Source: an uncultured Massilia sp.
GTDB lineage: Bacteria; Pseudomonadota; Gammaproteobacteria; Burkholderiales; Burkholderiaceae
Length of the DNA stretch: 64,000 bases
Assembly (NCBI GenBank): GCA_946481275.1
Contig: CAMLMV010000024.1
Span: forward strand, 36,321-100,320
Direction of reading: 5' to 3'
Below the pieces are notes generated by a model, which saw only the letters and a list, made by a program, of their open reading frames with translations, made no database searches and was not told where the DNA came from. The position numbers and the translations under genes are program-made. Below, piece by piece: positions 8,563 to 17,086 of the stretch (the first letter of the stretch is position 1; each line of letters starts with the position of its first letter).

Positions 8563-9071
8563 TCCTTATCCATGCATTGTCTGACTGTGGGGTACGTAAC
8601 CCGCACGACCGTTGGCGGCGTCATGCGGATGATCCCAGCATAGCAAAAATGCGCCATGCATTGCGTCCGTTACGTGCCGTTAAAGTACGATAAACAGATG
8701 GCAAAGTTAATCATTTTTAAATAAAACAAATGCAATTAATTAATGAGTTGACTATTGATAAAACGCTAAATACGCGACACCTTATTGCGATTTATTTATT
8801 GAATGTATGAGATGGACAATGAAAACCGATGTCAATTTGATCAGCCGTGTTGCGATTCAAAATTTTTTCGCCGCACGGTATACACGTCGCTTTTCTTTGC
8901 GAGTATAGTCTCCATATCCCCATTGCCTTCGGGCATCAAAACAATATCAAACGCACACGTTTGAATACCCCGCGGTCCCCGCACCGCCGCCTTTCGCGTC
9001 CACTCGGCACTCCGGAAGGCATGCAGTAAAACTTGCCGTATCACGCACCTTCGACTTGTACGAGTACCGAT
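8563..9071. other. 509-bp intergenic region, AT-rich, with divergent promoters
   Basis: This stretch separates the minus-strand PEP-CTERM gene from the plus-strand FtsH-like gene. Positions 8690-8870 are strongly AT-rich with many A/T runs. A TATAGT hexamer lies near 8900-8905 on the plus strand, about 170 bp before the FtsH-like start, with no good -35 partner. No protein-coding frame or RNA gene is convincing. A TTG codon at 9033 would extend the FtsH-like frame by 13 residues but lacks a ribosome site. Confidence 0.45.
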
Positions 9072-11036
9072 ATGCCCAATTTTGCCCGACTTCAAATTGC
9101 CTTTAAGAATGTCTATGTCCGCATCTTGACCGCCGTACTGCTCGGCGTCCTGGCGGGCTGGGCAATCTACAAGGCCGATATCCCGCAAGATCCGTCGCCG
9201 GTCGTTTACTCGCAGAACATTTCCGAGATCACCCAACTGGCTGCCCAGAAGGACCGTCTCGACTACCTGCTCGTCGCGAAGCCGCTGTCGGATTCGCCGC
9301 GCTATATCTATAAGTACAAGAATGCGCCGCAACTGCACGTGGTGAAGGTGCCGAGCACGTCGCACCTGTCGCTGGAGCGCGAAGTGCTGCTGAAGAACGC
9401 GATCCCGTATTCCATCGCCAAGGATGAATACCTGGCGTCGCACAAGGCCGTCCTGCAGGATGAAGGCGAAGGCGTCGGTGCCGACATCCTCGATTTCCTG
9501 AAGCGCCACGCGCTCGACATCACTGTGCTGCTGGTAATCCTGTACGCCATGAAATTCGGCATCCCGGGCATGGGCATGAGCAGCCAGCTGATCACCCCGG
9601 ACAAGCTGAAGGGCAGCATGGACGACCTGATCGGCATGGAAGACATCAAGCAGGAAGTGCTGCACCTGGAAGACATGATCCGCAACCGCGAGTTGTACAA
9701 AGAGCACAACATCGACAAGCCGTTCAACGTCATGCTGACGGGCCCGGCCGGTACCGGTAAAACCAAGCTGGTGGGCTACCTGGCCAAGCGCCTCGACATT
9801 CCGCTGATCCAGGCATCCGGCTCGGCGCTGGAATCGGGCTACGTCGGCGGCGGTTCGAAGGCGCTGAACGCCCTGTACCGCAAGGCCGCAAGCAAGGGCC
9901 GCTGCATCATCTTCCTCGATGAAGCGCAAAGCCTGTTCATGCCGCGCGGCCGCAGCGAAAAGAAATGGGAAGACGACACAGCGAACACCCTGCTGGGCCT
10001 GCTGGACGGCGTCAAGAGCGACAAGGGCCAGGGCGTGATCTGGGTCGTCGCCTCGAACTTCGACGATGCATCGACGGACATGGACGAAGCGATGCTGCGC
10101 CGCTTCTCCGTGAAGATCAATTTCCGCCTGCCGAACAAGGGCGAGCGCAAGGAACTCCTGCGCAGCTTCCTGGCACGCAAGAAAGAAGGTCTCGTGGACT
10201 GGAACGACCTCGACCTGGACCAGGTCGCGGAAATCACCCAGAACCTGAGCCCGGCGCTGCTGGAAACCGTGGTCGAGCGCGCGTCGATGCTCTCGATCCA
10301 GGAAAAGGCGATCATCAATACGGACCTGCTGTTCCGCGCCTACGAGCGCGCCACGATCGGCCTGACCGACCGCGCCACGACGGCCGAGAAGCTTAAGCAG
10401 CGCGAGCGCATCGCCGTGCACGAACTGGGTCACTTCTTCATGCAGATCGACCCGTTCCTGCGCGCCGGCATGAGCCTGAGCGAGGTCAAGGAAAAGTCGC
10501 ATCTGCTGAAGATCAGCACGGAGGCAGTGTCCAAGATCGGTGCGCTGGGCTATGTGCTGCAGTCCGGTGAAGACATGTCGCTGCGCACGCTGGAAGAACT
10601 GGAGCGCGACGTGATCGGCCTGTACGGCGGCGTGGCGGCGGAAGAACTGTTCTATGGCGCACGCGGTATCTCGGTGGGCAGCCAGAACGACATCGAAAAG
10701 ATCACGAAGATGCTGAACCTGATGGTGGGCCGCCTGTCGATGTATTCGCGCGCCAAGATCGACTACAGCCAGTTGCAGAACGACGCGTCCGGCGAGCACA
10801 CGCTGCGCCAGGTCGAGGAGAAATCGGACGAGCTTTATAACTACACGCTGAATTCGATCCGCGACTACAAGGATGTGATCGTGTCGATCAAGGACACGTT
10901 GCTGGAACAGTACGTGTTGTCGAAGGATGCCGTGTTCGACCTGCTGGAAGAACACCAGGAAGCGCTGATGTCCGGTCTGAACGCACCGCGCCACGCCAGC
11001 CTGAAGCTGTGCGCCGAAGAGGCGGCGGTGGCCTGA
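9072..11036 (+). CDS. FtsH-like membrane-anchored AAA+ metalloprotease (divergent M41 family)
   Basis: A 654-residue ATP-dependent membrane protease. The N terminus has a membrane segment at about 17-33, a periplasmic region of about 110 residues and a second segment at about 148-163. The AAA module follows with Walker A GPAGTGKT at 224-231 and Walker B IIFLDEAQ at 279-286, and the peptidase domain with HELGH at 450-454 and a likely third zinc ligand Asp540 in GSQNDIEK. Housekeeping FtsH has HEAGH and an RPGRFD arginine-finger region; here the latter is DEAMLRRFSVKIN, so this is a paralogue rather than the canonical FtsH. I chose the ATG at 9072 over the upstream TTG. It is monocistronic with its own terminator. 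Substrates are unknown; membrane protein quality control is a reasonable guess. Confidence 0.85.
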   Translation: MPNFARLQIAFKNVYVRILTAVLLGVLAGWAIYKADIPQDPSPVVYSQNISEITQLAAQKDRLDYLLVAKPLSDSPRYIYKYKNAPQLHVVKVPSTSHLSLEREVLLKNAIPYSIAKDEYLASHKAVLQDEGEGVGADILDFLKRHALDITVLLVILYAMKFGIPGMGMSSQLITPDKLKGSMDDLIGMEDIKQEVLHLEDMIRNRELYKEHNIDKPFNVMLTGPAGTGKTKLVGYLAKRLDIPLIQASGSALESGYVGGGSKALNALYRKAASKGRCIIFLDEAQSLFMPRGRSEKKWEDDTANTLLGLLDGVKSDKGQGVIWVVASNFDDASTDMDEAMLRRFSVKINFRLPNKGERKELLRSFLARKKEGLVDWNDLDLDQVAEITQNLSPALLETVVERASMLSIQEKAIINTDLLFRAYERATIGLTDRATTAEKLKQRERIAVHELGHFFMQIDPFLRAGMSLSEVKEKSHLLKISTEAVSKIGALGYVLQSGEDMSLRTLEELERDVIGLYGGVAAEELFYGARGISVGSQNDIEKITKMLNLMVGRLSMYSRAKIDYSQLQNDASGEHTLRQVEEKSDELYNYTLNSIRDYKDVIVSIKDTLLEQYVLSKDAVFDLLEEHQEALMSGLNAPRHASLKLCAEEAAVA

Positions 11037-11085
11037 ACAAGTTTGGTGGTTGTTTGATGGTCTTGAGGTCGCACTCAAGTTAATG

Positions 11086-11115
11086 CGGCGGACAGCGATG
11101 TCCGCCGTTTTTTTT
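11086..11115 (+). terminator. Intrinsic terminator of the FtsH-like gene
   Basis: Perfect 9-bp stem CGGCGGACA-GCGA-TGTCCGCCG followed by eight T residues, 50 bp after the stop codon and only 8 bp before the end of the convergent antiporter gene. Confidence 0.95.
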
Positions 11116-11122
11116 GGCGACT

Positions 11123-12814
11123 TCAGTGCGCCTGCGCGAGCGCCAGCCCGTCCAGCACGTGTCGCGTCATGCTGCGCGCCAGTTCGTGCTCGCCGACGAG
11201 CACCGTGCCGCCCGTCTCTTCGCGCAGCAGGCGCGCCTCTTCTTCGTTGTGCGTGCGGACCACACAGCGGATGCCGGGGTTCAGCGCCTTGGCCGTTTCG
11301 ACCATGGCGCGCACGTGGAAGGTGTCCGGCGTCGCGATCACGAGCATGGATGCGCGCGCGATGTGGGCCTGGATCAGCACCGCCGGCTCCGCCGCGTTGC
11401 CCGCCACGGCCGGCTGGTCGCGCCGGCGCAGGTCTTCGACGATGTCGCGGTTCTGTTCCGCGACGACGTAGTGGATGCCTTCGCGGTCCAGTTCCGCTGC
11501 GATGCGCTTGCCCACGCGGCCGTAGCCGACCAGCACGACCTGGCCCGTCAGGCGCTCGTGCGTGACCGTCATCGGCAGCTCGGCCAGCGGGTCGGGCGAG
11601 CGCGCCATCTTGCGCGCGTGGTCGGATTTGGACAGCACCCAGTTCTGCAGCGGGCCGACCAGCTTGAACATCAGCGGGTTCACCGCGATCGAGATGATGG
11701 CGCCCGCGAGGATCAGGTTCTGGCCCATCTCCGGCAGCAGGCCGAGCGAGATGCCCAAGGCAGCGAGGATGAACGAGAACTCGCCGATCTGCGCGAGGCT
11801 GGCCGACACCGTGATCGCCGTGTTGAGCGGATAGCGCAGCGCCAGCACGAGGAAGAACGCGGCCAGCGATTTGCCGACCAGGATGATGGCGACGACGCCC
11901 AGCACTTCCAGCGGGCTCTCCACGAGCACGCGCGGGTCGAACAGCATGCCGACGGAGACGAAGAACAGCACGGAGAACGCGTCGCGCAGCGGCAGCGTCT
12001 CTTCCGCCGCGCGGTGGCTCAGTTCCGATTCACGCAGCACCATGCCGGCGAAAAAGGCGCCCAGCGCGAACGACACGCCGAACAGGTGCGACGACCCGTA
12101 GGCGATGCCGACCGCCGCCGCGATCACGGACAGGGTGAACAGCTCGCGTGAGCCGGTCTTCGCCACGCGCCACAGGAACCACGGGAACAGCTTGCGGCCC
12201 ACGAGCAGCATGAACGCGATGAACGCGCCCACCTGCAGCAGGGTCTTGCCGAGCGAGTACCACAGCGAACCGCCTTCGCCCTTGCCGCCCAGCGGCCCGG
12301 CGAGGGCGGGCAGCAGCACGAGCACGAGCACCGTCACGAGGTCTTCCACGACGAGCCAGCCGACCGCGATGCGGCCGTTGAAGGAATCGAGTTCACCCCG
12401 GTCTTCCAGCGCGCGCAGCAGTACCACGGTGCTCGCGACCGACAGCGCGAGGCCGAACACGAGGCCGGCCCCGAGATCCCAGCCCCACAGGTACGTGAGG
12501 CCGATGCCGAGCAGGGTCGCCACCGTGATCTGCAGCACGGCGCCGGGCAGGGCGATACCCTTCACTTCGAGCAGGTCGTCCAGCGAAAAATGCAGTCCGA
12601 CGCCGAACATCAGCAGCATCACGCCGATCTCGGCCAGCTGCGAGGCGAGGTGCACGTCGGCGACGAAGCCGGGCGTGGCGGGGCCGATGATGACGCCGGC
12701 GGCCAGATACCCAACCAGGGCCGGCAGGCGCAGGCGCACGGCCAGCATGCCGAACAGCAGGCCGAGACCAAGGGCAGCGGCGATGGTAGTGATCAGGCTG
12801 ATGTCGTGCTGCAT
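11123..12814 (-). CDS. ybaL: CPA2-family cation:proton antiporter, YbaL-type, with C-terminal TrkA-N domain
   Basis: A 563-residue inner-membrane transporter. The N-terminal two thirds (to about 380) form the multi-span monovalent cation:proton antiporter-2 domain with family segments such as VGYLAAGVIIGP, LLMFGVGLHFSL and SVASTVVLLRAL. Residues about 415-530 form a TrkA-N (Rossmann) domain starting VVLVGYGRVGKRIAAELDRE, which binds nucleotides and gates potassium efflux in Kef systems. Length and layout match E. coli YbaL better than KefB/KefC. No ancillary KefF/KefG oxidoreductase is adjacent. The exact ion is not determinable. A monocistronic gene, convergent with the FtsH-like gene. Confidence 0.88.
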   Translation of the reverse strand: MQHDISLITTIAAALGLGLLFGMLAVRLRLPALVGYLAAGVIIGPATPGFVADVHLASQLAEIGVMLLMFGVGLHFSLDDLLEVKGIALPGAVLQITVATLLGIGLTYLWGWDLGAGLVFGLALSVASTVVLLRALEDRGELDSFNGRIAVGWLVVEDLVTVLVLVLLPALAGPLGGKGEGGSLWYSLGKTLLQVGAFIAFMLLVGRKLFPWFLWRVAKTGSRELFTLSVIAAAVGIAYGSSHLFGVSFALGAFFAGMVLRESELSHRAAEETLPLRDAFSVLFFVSVGMLFDPRVLVESPLEVLGVVAIILVGKSLAAFFLVLALRYPLNTAITVSASLAQIGEFSFILAALGISLGLLPEMGQNLILAGAIISIAVNPLMFKLVGPLQNWVLSKSDHARKMARSPDPLAELPMTVTHERLTGQVVLVGYGRVGKRIAAELDREGIHYVVAEQNRDIVEDLRRRDQPAVAGNAAEPAVLIQAHIARASMLVIATPDTFHVRAMVETAKALNPGIRCVVRTHNEEEARLLREETGGTVLVGEHELARSMTRHVLDGLALAQAH

Positions 12815-12872
12815 CCCGGCTCCTTATATGTTGAACCGGGCCAGTATACGCGACACGACGAATGAAGGACGC

Positions 12873-13508
12873 TTACGGCACGGTGGCGAGGTTCAGCAAG
12901 GCTTTGCGCACCGCCGCCCGCACGGCCAGGAACTGTTCGCGCCGCGACTCGCGGTCCAGCCGGAACAGCATCAAGCCTTCGATCTGCGCCACCATCAGGA
13001 TCGCGCGCTGCATGTACTCGTCGTCGGAAATGGCAGGATTCAGCCCGCGGATCAGGTTGTAGACGGTCTTGCGCTCGCGCGCCAGCATGCGGTCCATCAG
13101 GCTGGACGCGAACGCGTTGCGCGACGCCAGCGCCCAGATCTCGAAGAACAGCGCGTGCGTGACCGGGTCCGTGATCTCTTCCAGGAACATGTCCGTCGTC
13201 GACAGGAACTGGTCCAGGCGCGGGCGGTCGCGCATCTCGGCCGAGATACGGTCCATCTTGGCCTGGAACTCATCCATCGTGGACAGCAGGGCCGCCTCGA
13301 GCAAGACGTCCTTGCTGCTGTAATAGTGCTGGACGTTCGACAGGGTCATGCCCGCCTCGGCCGCCACCTTGCGCATCGACAGCCCGGCATAGCCGTCGGC
13401 GGCGAGCAGCCGGCGCGCGGCCTGCAGGATCGCGTGCACCCGCTCCCAACCTTTTTCGGTCGTGAGGGAGGGCTTGTTGCGCAGGGTCTGGTCGATCGTT
13501 GCTTTCAT
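12873..13508 (-). CDS. TetR-family repressor of the adjacent acyl-CoA operon
   Basis: A 211-residue regulator. The N-terminal helix-turn-helix (about residues 19-65) contains AILQAARRLLAADGYAGLSM, RKVAAEAGMTLSNVQHYYSS and KDVLLEAAL, standard for TetR; the C-terminal ligand domain is variable. It is divergent from the thiolase/dehydrogenase/racemase operon, and the intergenic region has two copies of the palindrome AGGTC-N4-GACCT, so it most likely represses that operon and itself, released by an acyl-CoA or related ligand. The ATG at 13508 gives the normal TetR length; one three codons upstream (13517) is possible. Neither has a ribosome site, and a GATAAT element at 13516-13521 on the same strand would put the transcript start almost at the 13508 ATG (possible leaderless mRNA). 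Confidence 0.9.
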   Translation of the reverse strand: MKATIDQTLRNKPSLTTEKGWERVHAILQAARRLLAADGYAGLSMRKVAAEAGMTLSNVQHYYSSKDVLLEAALLSTMDEFQAKMDRISAEMRDRPRLDQFLSTTDMFLEEITDPVTHALFFEIWALASRNAFASSLMDRMLARERKTVYNLIRGLNPAISDDEYMQRAILMVAQIEGLMLFRLDRESRREQFLAVRAAVRKALLNLATVP

Positions 13509-13533
13509 GCCCGGCATTATCGCACGGCATGCT

Positions 13534-13561
13534 TTGAAAAGCAGGTCGACTGACCTATAAT
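13534..13561 (+). promoter_or_regulatory. Promoter of the thiolase-dehydrogenase-racemase operon
   Basis: A perfect -10 hexamer TATAAT at 13556-13561 with a -35-like TTGAAA at 13534-13539 (16-bp spacer). The first TetR operator lies between and over these elements and the second immediately downstream, exactly where a repressor would block RNA polymerase. The operon start codon is at 13603, preceded by AAGGAG. Confidence 0.7.
13543..13556. promoter_or_regulatory. TetR operator 1
   Basis: AGGTCGACTGACCT, an inverted repeat AGGTC-N4-GACCT. It overlaps the spacer and -10 of the plus-strand promoter. A second copy lies 28 bp downstream, centre to centre. Confidence 0.75.
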
Positions 13562-13570
13562 CGTTCGGAT

Positions 13571-13584
13571 AGGTCGGCTGACCT
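13571..13584. promoter_or_regulatory. TetR operator 2
   Basis: AGGTCGGCTGACCT, same AGGTC-N4-GACCT arms as operator 1, differing from it at a single base in the 4-bp spacer. It covers the expected transcript start region of the plus-strand operon. Confidence 0.75.
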
Positions 13585-13602
13585 AATAACAAGGAGACGA
13601 CG

Positions 13603-14784
13603 ATGAGCCGCAAAGTCCATGTGACCGGCGTGGGGATGATCCCGTTCGCCAAGCCGGGGGCGAGCGCCCCGTACCACGAAATGGGAGCCCAGGCCGCGCG
13701 CGCGGCGCTGGAGGATGCGGGCATCGGATGGGAGGACGTGGAGCAGGCCTATGCCGGCTATGTCTACGGCGATTCCACCTGCGGCCAGAAGGCGTTGTAC
13801 GGCGTGGGCATGACGGGCATCCCGATCGTCAACGTCAACAACAACTGCTCGACCGGTTCCACGGCGCTCTACCTCGCGCGCCAGGCCGTGCAGGGCGGGG
13901 CGGCCGACTGCGTGCTCGTGCTGGGCTTCGAGCAGATGAGCCCCGGCGCACTGGCGTCCGTGTTCACGGACCGTCCGGCGCCGTTCGACGATTTCGACGC
14001 CGTCACCGACCGCCTCGTCGGCAAGCCCGAGATCCCGCTGGCGCTGCGCTACTTCGGCGGCGCCGGCCTCGCGCACATGGAAAAATACGGCACGCCGCTG
14101 GAAGCCTTCGCGCGCATCCGCGCCAAGGCCAGCCGCCATGCGGCGAACAATCCGCTGGCGCTGTTCCGCAAGGAGGTGAGCAGCCAGGACGTGCTCGACG
14201 CGCCCGCGATCTGGCCCGGCGTGATGACGCGATTGATGGCCTGTCCGCCGACGTGCGGCGCGGCGGCGGCCGTGCTGGTGTCCGAAGACTTCGCAAGGAG
14301 ACGCGGCCTGCGTGCCGACGTCCACATCGCCGCGCAGGCGATGACGACGGACCGCCCCGGCACGTTCGAATCGAACGACATGATGCGCCTCGTCGGCTAC
14401 GACATGAGCCGGGAAGCCGCGCAAAAAGTCTACGCGCAGGCGGGCATCGGGCCGGACGACCTGGACGTCGTCGAACTGCACGACTGCTTCGCGCACAACG
14501 AGTTGATCACGTACGAGGCGCTGGGCCTGTGCCCGGAAGGCGGGGCCGACAAGTTCATTCGCGACGGCGACAACACGTATGGCGGCAAGGTCGTCACGAA
14601 TCCGTCCGGCGGCCTGCTGTCGAAGGGGCACCCGCTCGGCGCGACGGGTCTCGCCCAGTGCTTCGAGCTGACGCACCAGTTGCGCGGCACGGCGGGCGGG
14701 CGCCAGGTCGAGGGCGCGCGCACCGCGCTGCAGCACAACCTGGGCCTGGGCGGCGCCTGCGTCGTCACTCTGTATCAGGTGTGA
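13603..14784 (+). CDS. SCPx-type thiolase (acetyl-CoA acetyltransferase / lipid-transfer protein family)
   Basis: A 393-residue thiolase-superfamily enzyme of the sterol-carrier-protein-x branch, which cleaves 3-ketoacyl-CoA, typically branched-chain or steroid side-chain substrates. The nucleophile is Cys82 in NVNNNCSTGSTALYLARQAV; the C-terminal active-site segments SKGHPLGATGLAQCFELTHQ and GGACVVTLYQV are present. No SCP2 lipid-binding domain is fused. It starts with a strong AAGGAG site and opens a three-gene operon with an acyl-CoA dehydrogenase and an AMACR-like enzyme, under an operator-flanked promoter. The companion hydratase and 3-hydroxyacyl-CoA dehydrogenase are not adjacent. Confidence 0.9.
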   Translation: MSRKVHVTGVGMIPFAKPGASAPYHEMGAQAARAALEDAGIGWEDVEQAYAGYVYGDSTCGQKALYGVGMTGIPIVNVNNNCSTGSTALYLARQAVQGGAADCVLVLGFEQMSPGALASVFTDRPAPFDDFDAVTDRLVGKPEIPLALRYFGGAGLAHMEKYGTPLEAFARIRAKASRHAANNPLALFRKEVSSQDVLDAPAIWPGVMTRLMACPPTCGAAAAVLVSEDFARRRGLRADVHIAAQAMTTDRPGTFESNDMMRLVGYDMSREAAQKVYAQAGIGPDDLDVVELHDCFAHNELITYEALGLCPEGGADKFIRDGDNTYGGKVVTNPSGGLLSKGHPLGATGLAQCFELTHQLRGTAGGRQVEGARTALQHNLGLGGACVVTLYQV

Positions 14785-14794
14785 GGAGCCGGCG

Positions 14795-15916
14795 ATGACA
14801 ACGGAACTGGACACTTTCCGCGCCGCCGTGCGCCGCTTCGTGGCCGCGGAGGTCGTGCCGCACCAGCAGCGCTGGCGCGAACAGCAGCACGTCGATCGCG
14901 CGCTGTGGAGAAAGGCCGGCGAACTCGGTCTGCTGCTCGCGGACGTGCCCGACGACTTCGGCGGCTCGGGCGGCACGTTCGCGCACCAGGCCGTCGTGTT
15001 CGAGGAACTCGCGCTGGCCGGCGACACCGCGTTCGGCCTGCACGTGCACGCGATCGTCGCGCACTACCTGCTCAACCACGGCACGGAAGAACAGAAATAC
15101 AAATACCTGCCGCGCCTCGCGGGCGGGGACATCATCGCCGCGATCGCGATGTCCGAACCGGGCGCCGGATCCGACCTGAAAGGCATCCGCACGACGGCCG
15201 CGCGCACGGACCTGGGCTATCGCCTGAACGGTTCCAAGACCTTCATCTCGAACGGCTATCTCGCCGACCTGGTCCTCGTCGTCGCCAGGACCGATCCGGC
15301 CGCGGGCGCGAAGGGTATCTCGCTGATGCTGCTGGAGACGGCGAACAATCCGGGCTTTCGCGTCGGCCGCATCCTCGAGAAGATGGGGCAGAAGGGCCAG
15401 GACACGTGCGAACTGTTCTTCGACGACGCCATCGTCCCGCTGCAGAACGTGCTCGGTGGCGAGGAAGGCCGCGGCTTCGCCCAGCTGATGACGGAACTGC
15501 CGTACGAGCGCACGATCGTCGGCGTGGCGGGCGTCGCGTGCATCGAGCGCGCGCTGGACCTGACGATCACGCACGCGCGCGAGCGCCGCGCGTTCGGCCA
15601 GGCACTCATCGACATGCAGAACACGCGCTTCGTGCTGGCCGAGTGCAAGACCGAGGCGACGGTGGCGCGCGTGTTCATCGACCGCTGCATCGACGACCTC
15701 GTCGCCGGCCGCATGGACACGGTGCGCGCGTCGATGGCCAAGTACTGGATCACGGACCTGCAGTGCAAGATCGTCGACCGCTGCCTGCAGCTGTTCGGCG
15801 GCTACGGCTACATGCTCGAATACCCCATCACGCAGATGTACCTGGACGCCCGCGTGCAACGCATCTACGGCGGGGCGAACGAGATCATGAAAGAAATCAT
15901 CGCCCGCTCGCTGTGA
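14795..15916 (+). CDS. Acyl-CoA dehydrogenase
   Basis: A 373-residue FAD enzyme that introduces the alpha,beta double bond into acyl-CoA esters. Family landmarks: [20 protein letters not shown] in the N-terminal helical domain, the [23 protein letters not shown]-binding signature, [11 protein letters not shown], and the C-terminal [20 protein letters not shown] with [13 protein letters not shown]. The catalytic base is expected in the C-terminal half but cannot be fixed without alignment. A GAGGAG ribosome site lies 10 bp after the thiolase stop, and its own stop overlaps the next start (TGATG), consistent with a coupled operon. Chain length and branching preference unknown; context points to branched acyl-CoA. 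Confidence 0.95.
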   Translation: MTTELDTFRAAVRRFVAAEVVPHQQRWREQQHVDRALWRKAGELGLLLADVPDDFGGSGGTFAHQAVVFEELALAGDTAFGLHVHAIVAHYLLNHGTEEQKYKYLPRLAGGDIIAAIAMSEPGAGSDLKGIRTTAARTDLGYRLNGSKTFISNGYLADLVLVVARTDPAAGAKGISLMLLETANNPGFRVGRILEKMGQKGQDTCELFFDDAIVPLQNVLGGEEGRGFAQLMTELPYERTIVGVAGVACIERALDLTITHARERRAFGQALIDMQNTRFVLAECKTEATVARVFIDRCIDDLVAGRMDTVRASMAKYWITDLQCKIVDRCLQLFGGYGYMLEYPITQMYLDARVQRIYGGANEIMKEIIARSL

Positions 15917-17067
15917 TGAACAAGGGACCGTTGACGGGGCTGCGCGTGATCGAGATGGTCGGCATCGGCCCGTGTCCGTTCGCCGCGATGATGCTGGCCG
16001 ACATGGGGGCGGACGTGATTCGCATCGACCGCAAGCCGGATCCGAACGCGCCCAATCCGTACCCGACGCTGGGCACGAAATACGACGTGATGGCGCGCGG
16101 CCGCCGTTCGCTCGCGCTGGACCTGAAGCACCCGCGTGCGCGCCAGCTGCTGCTCGATCTCGTGACGAAGGCCGACGCGCTCATGGAAGGCTTCCGGCCC
16201 GGCGTGATGGAGAGACTGGGCCTTGGTCCGGACATGTGCATGGAGCGCAATCCTCGTCTTGTGTATGGCCGCGTCACCGGCTGGGGCCAGACCGGGCCGC
16301 TGGCGCCGGCGGCCGGGCACGACCTGGACTACGTGGCGCTGTCCGGCATGCTGCATGCGATGGGCGAGGCCGACCGGCCGCCTTCTCCGCCGCTGAACCT
16401 CGTCGGCGACTTCGGCGGCGGGGGCATGATGCTGGCATTCGGCGTCGTCTGCGCCATGCTGGAAGCGCGGACGTCGGGCCGCGGGCAGGTCGTCGATGCC
16501 GCGATGACGGACGGCGCCGCGCTGCTGGGCGCGATGATGTACGGCCTGCGCGCGCATGGCTCGTGGTCGGGCGCGCGCGGCGCGAATTTCCTCGACGGCG
16601 GTGCGCCGTTCTATGCCACGTATGCCTGCGCGGACGGGAAGTTCATTGCCGTCGGCGCCATCGAGCCGCAGTTCTACGCGCGGCTGCTGGCGTTGACGGG
16701 GGCGTCCGATCCGGCGTTCGCGCGGCAATGGGACCGGGACGACTGGCCCGCGCTGAAGGAAAAATTCGCTGCGCTGTTCGCCACGCGCACGCGCGACGCC
16801 TGGTGCGCGCTGCTGGAGGGCACGGACGTGTGCTTCGCGCCCGTGCTCGACATGGACGAGGCCCCGCGCCACCCGCACAACGCGGCACGCGCCACCTTCG
16901 TCGACGTCGACGGCGTCACGCAGCCGGCGCCGGCGCCACGTTTCTCGCGCACACCGGGCCAGGCCGGCACCGTGGCCGCGCCGGGGCAGGACGGGCCGGC
17001 CATCCTGGCCGACTGGGGCTGGAGCCAGGACGTCATCGCCACGCTGCGGCGCGACAATATCGTCTAG
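15916..17067 (+). CDS. CaiB/BaiF family protein, alpha-methylacyl-CoA racemase (AMACR) type
   Basis: A 383-residue class III CoA-transferase-superfamily protein. It has [20 protein letters not shown] and [13 protein letters not shown] at the N terminus, and the two residues that define the racemase branch: His135 in [13 protein letters not shown] and Asp165 in LVGDFGGGG, matching the His/Asp acid-base pair of mycobacterial and mammalian AMACR. It therefore more likely epimerises 2-methylacyl-CoA than transfers CoA. The start ATG overlaps the TGA of the acyl-CoA dehydrogenase by one base. Together with that enzyme and an SCPx thiolase it mirrors peroxisomal branched-chain fatty-acid oxidation. 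Confidence 0.88.
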   Translation: MNKGPLTGLRVIEMVGIGPCPFAAMMLADMGADVIRIDRKPDPNAPNPYPTLGTKYDVMARGRRSLALDLKHPRARQLLLDLVTKADALMEGFRPGVMERLGLGPDMCMERNPRLVYGRVTGWGQTGPLAPAAGHDLDYVALSGMLHAMGEADRPPSPPLNLVGDFGGGGMMLAFGVVCAMLEARTSGRGQVVDAAMTDGAALLGAMMYGLRAHGSWSGARGANFLDGGAPFYATYACADGKFIAVGAIEPQFYARLLALTGASDPAFARQWDRDDWPALKEKFAALFATRTRDAWCALLEGTDVCFAPVLDMDEAPRHPHNAARATFVDVDGVTQPAPAPRFSRTPGQAGTVAAPGQDGPAILADWGWSQDVIATLRRDNIV

Positions 17068-17086
17068 GCTGGGCTACGATGGCGGC

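Noticed and set aside
8841..11078. A 745-codon frame antisense to the FtsH-like gene
   Set aside because: Same codon-bias artefact; composition is low-complexity Gln/His/Arg/Asp and the plus strand has all FtsH motifs.
14905..17067. Apparent 720-residue fusion ending in the AMACR-like enzyme
   Set aside because: The first half is a shadow frame of the acyl-CoA dehydrogenase; the racemase begins at the ATG at 15916 overlapping the dehydrogenase stop.
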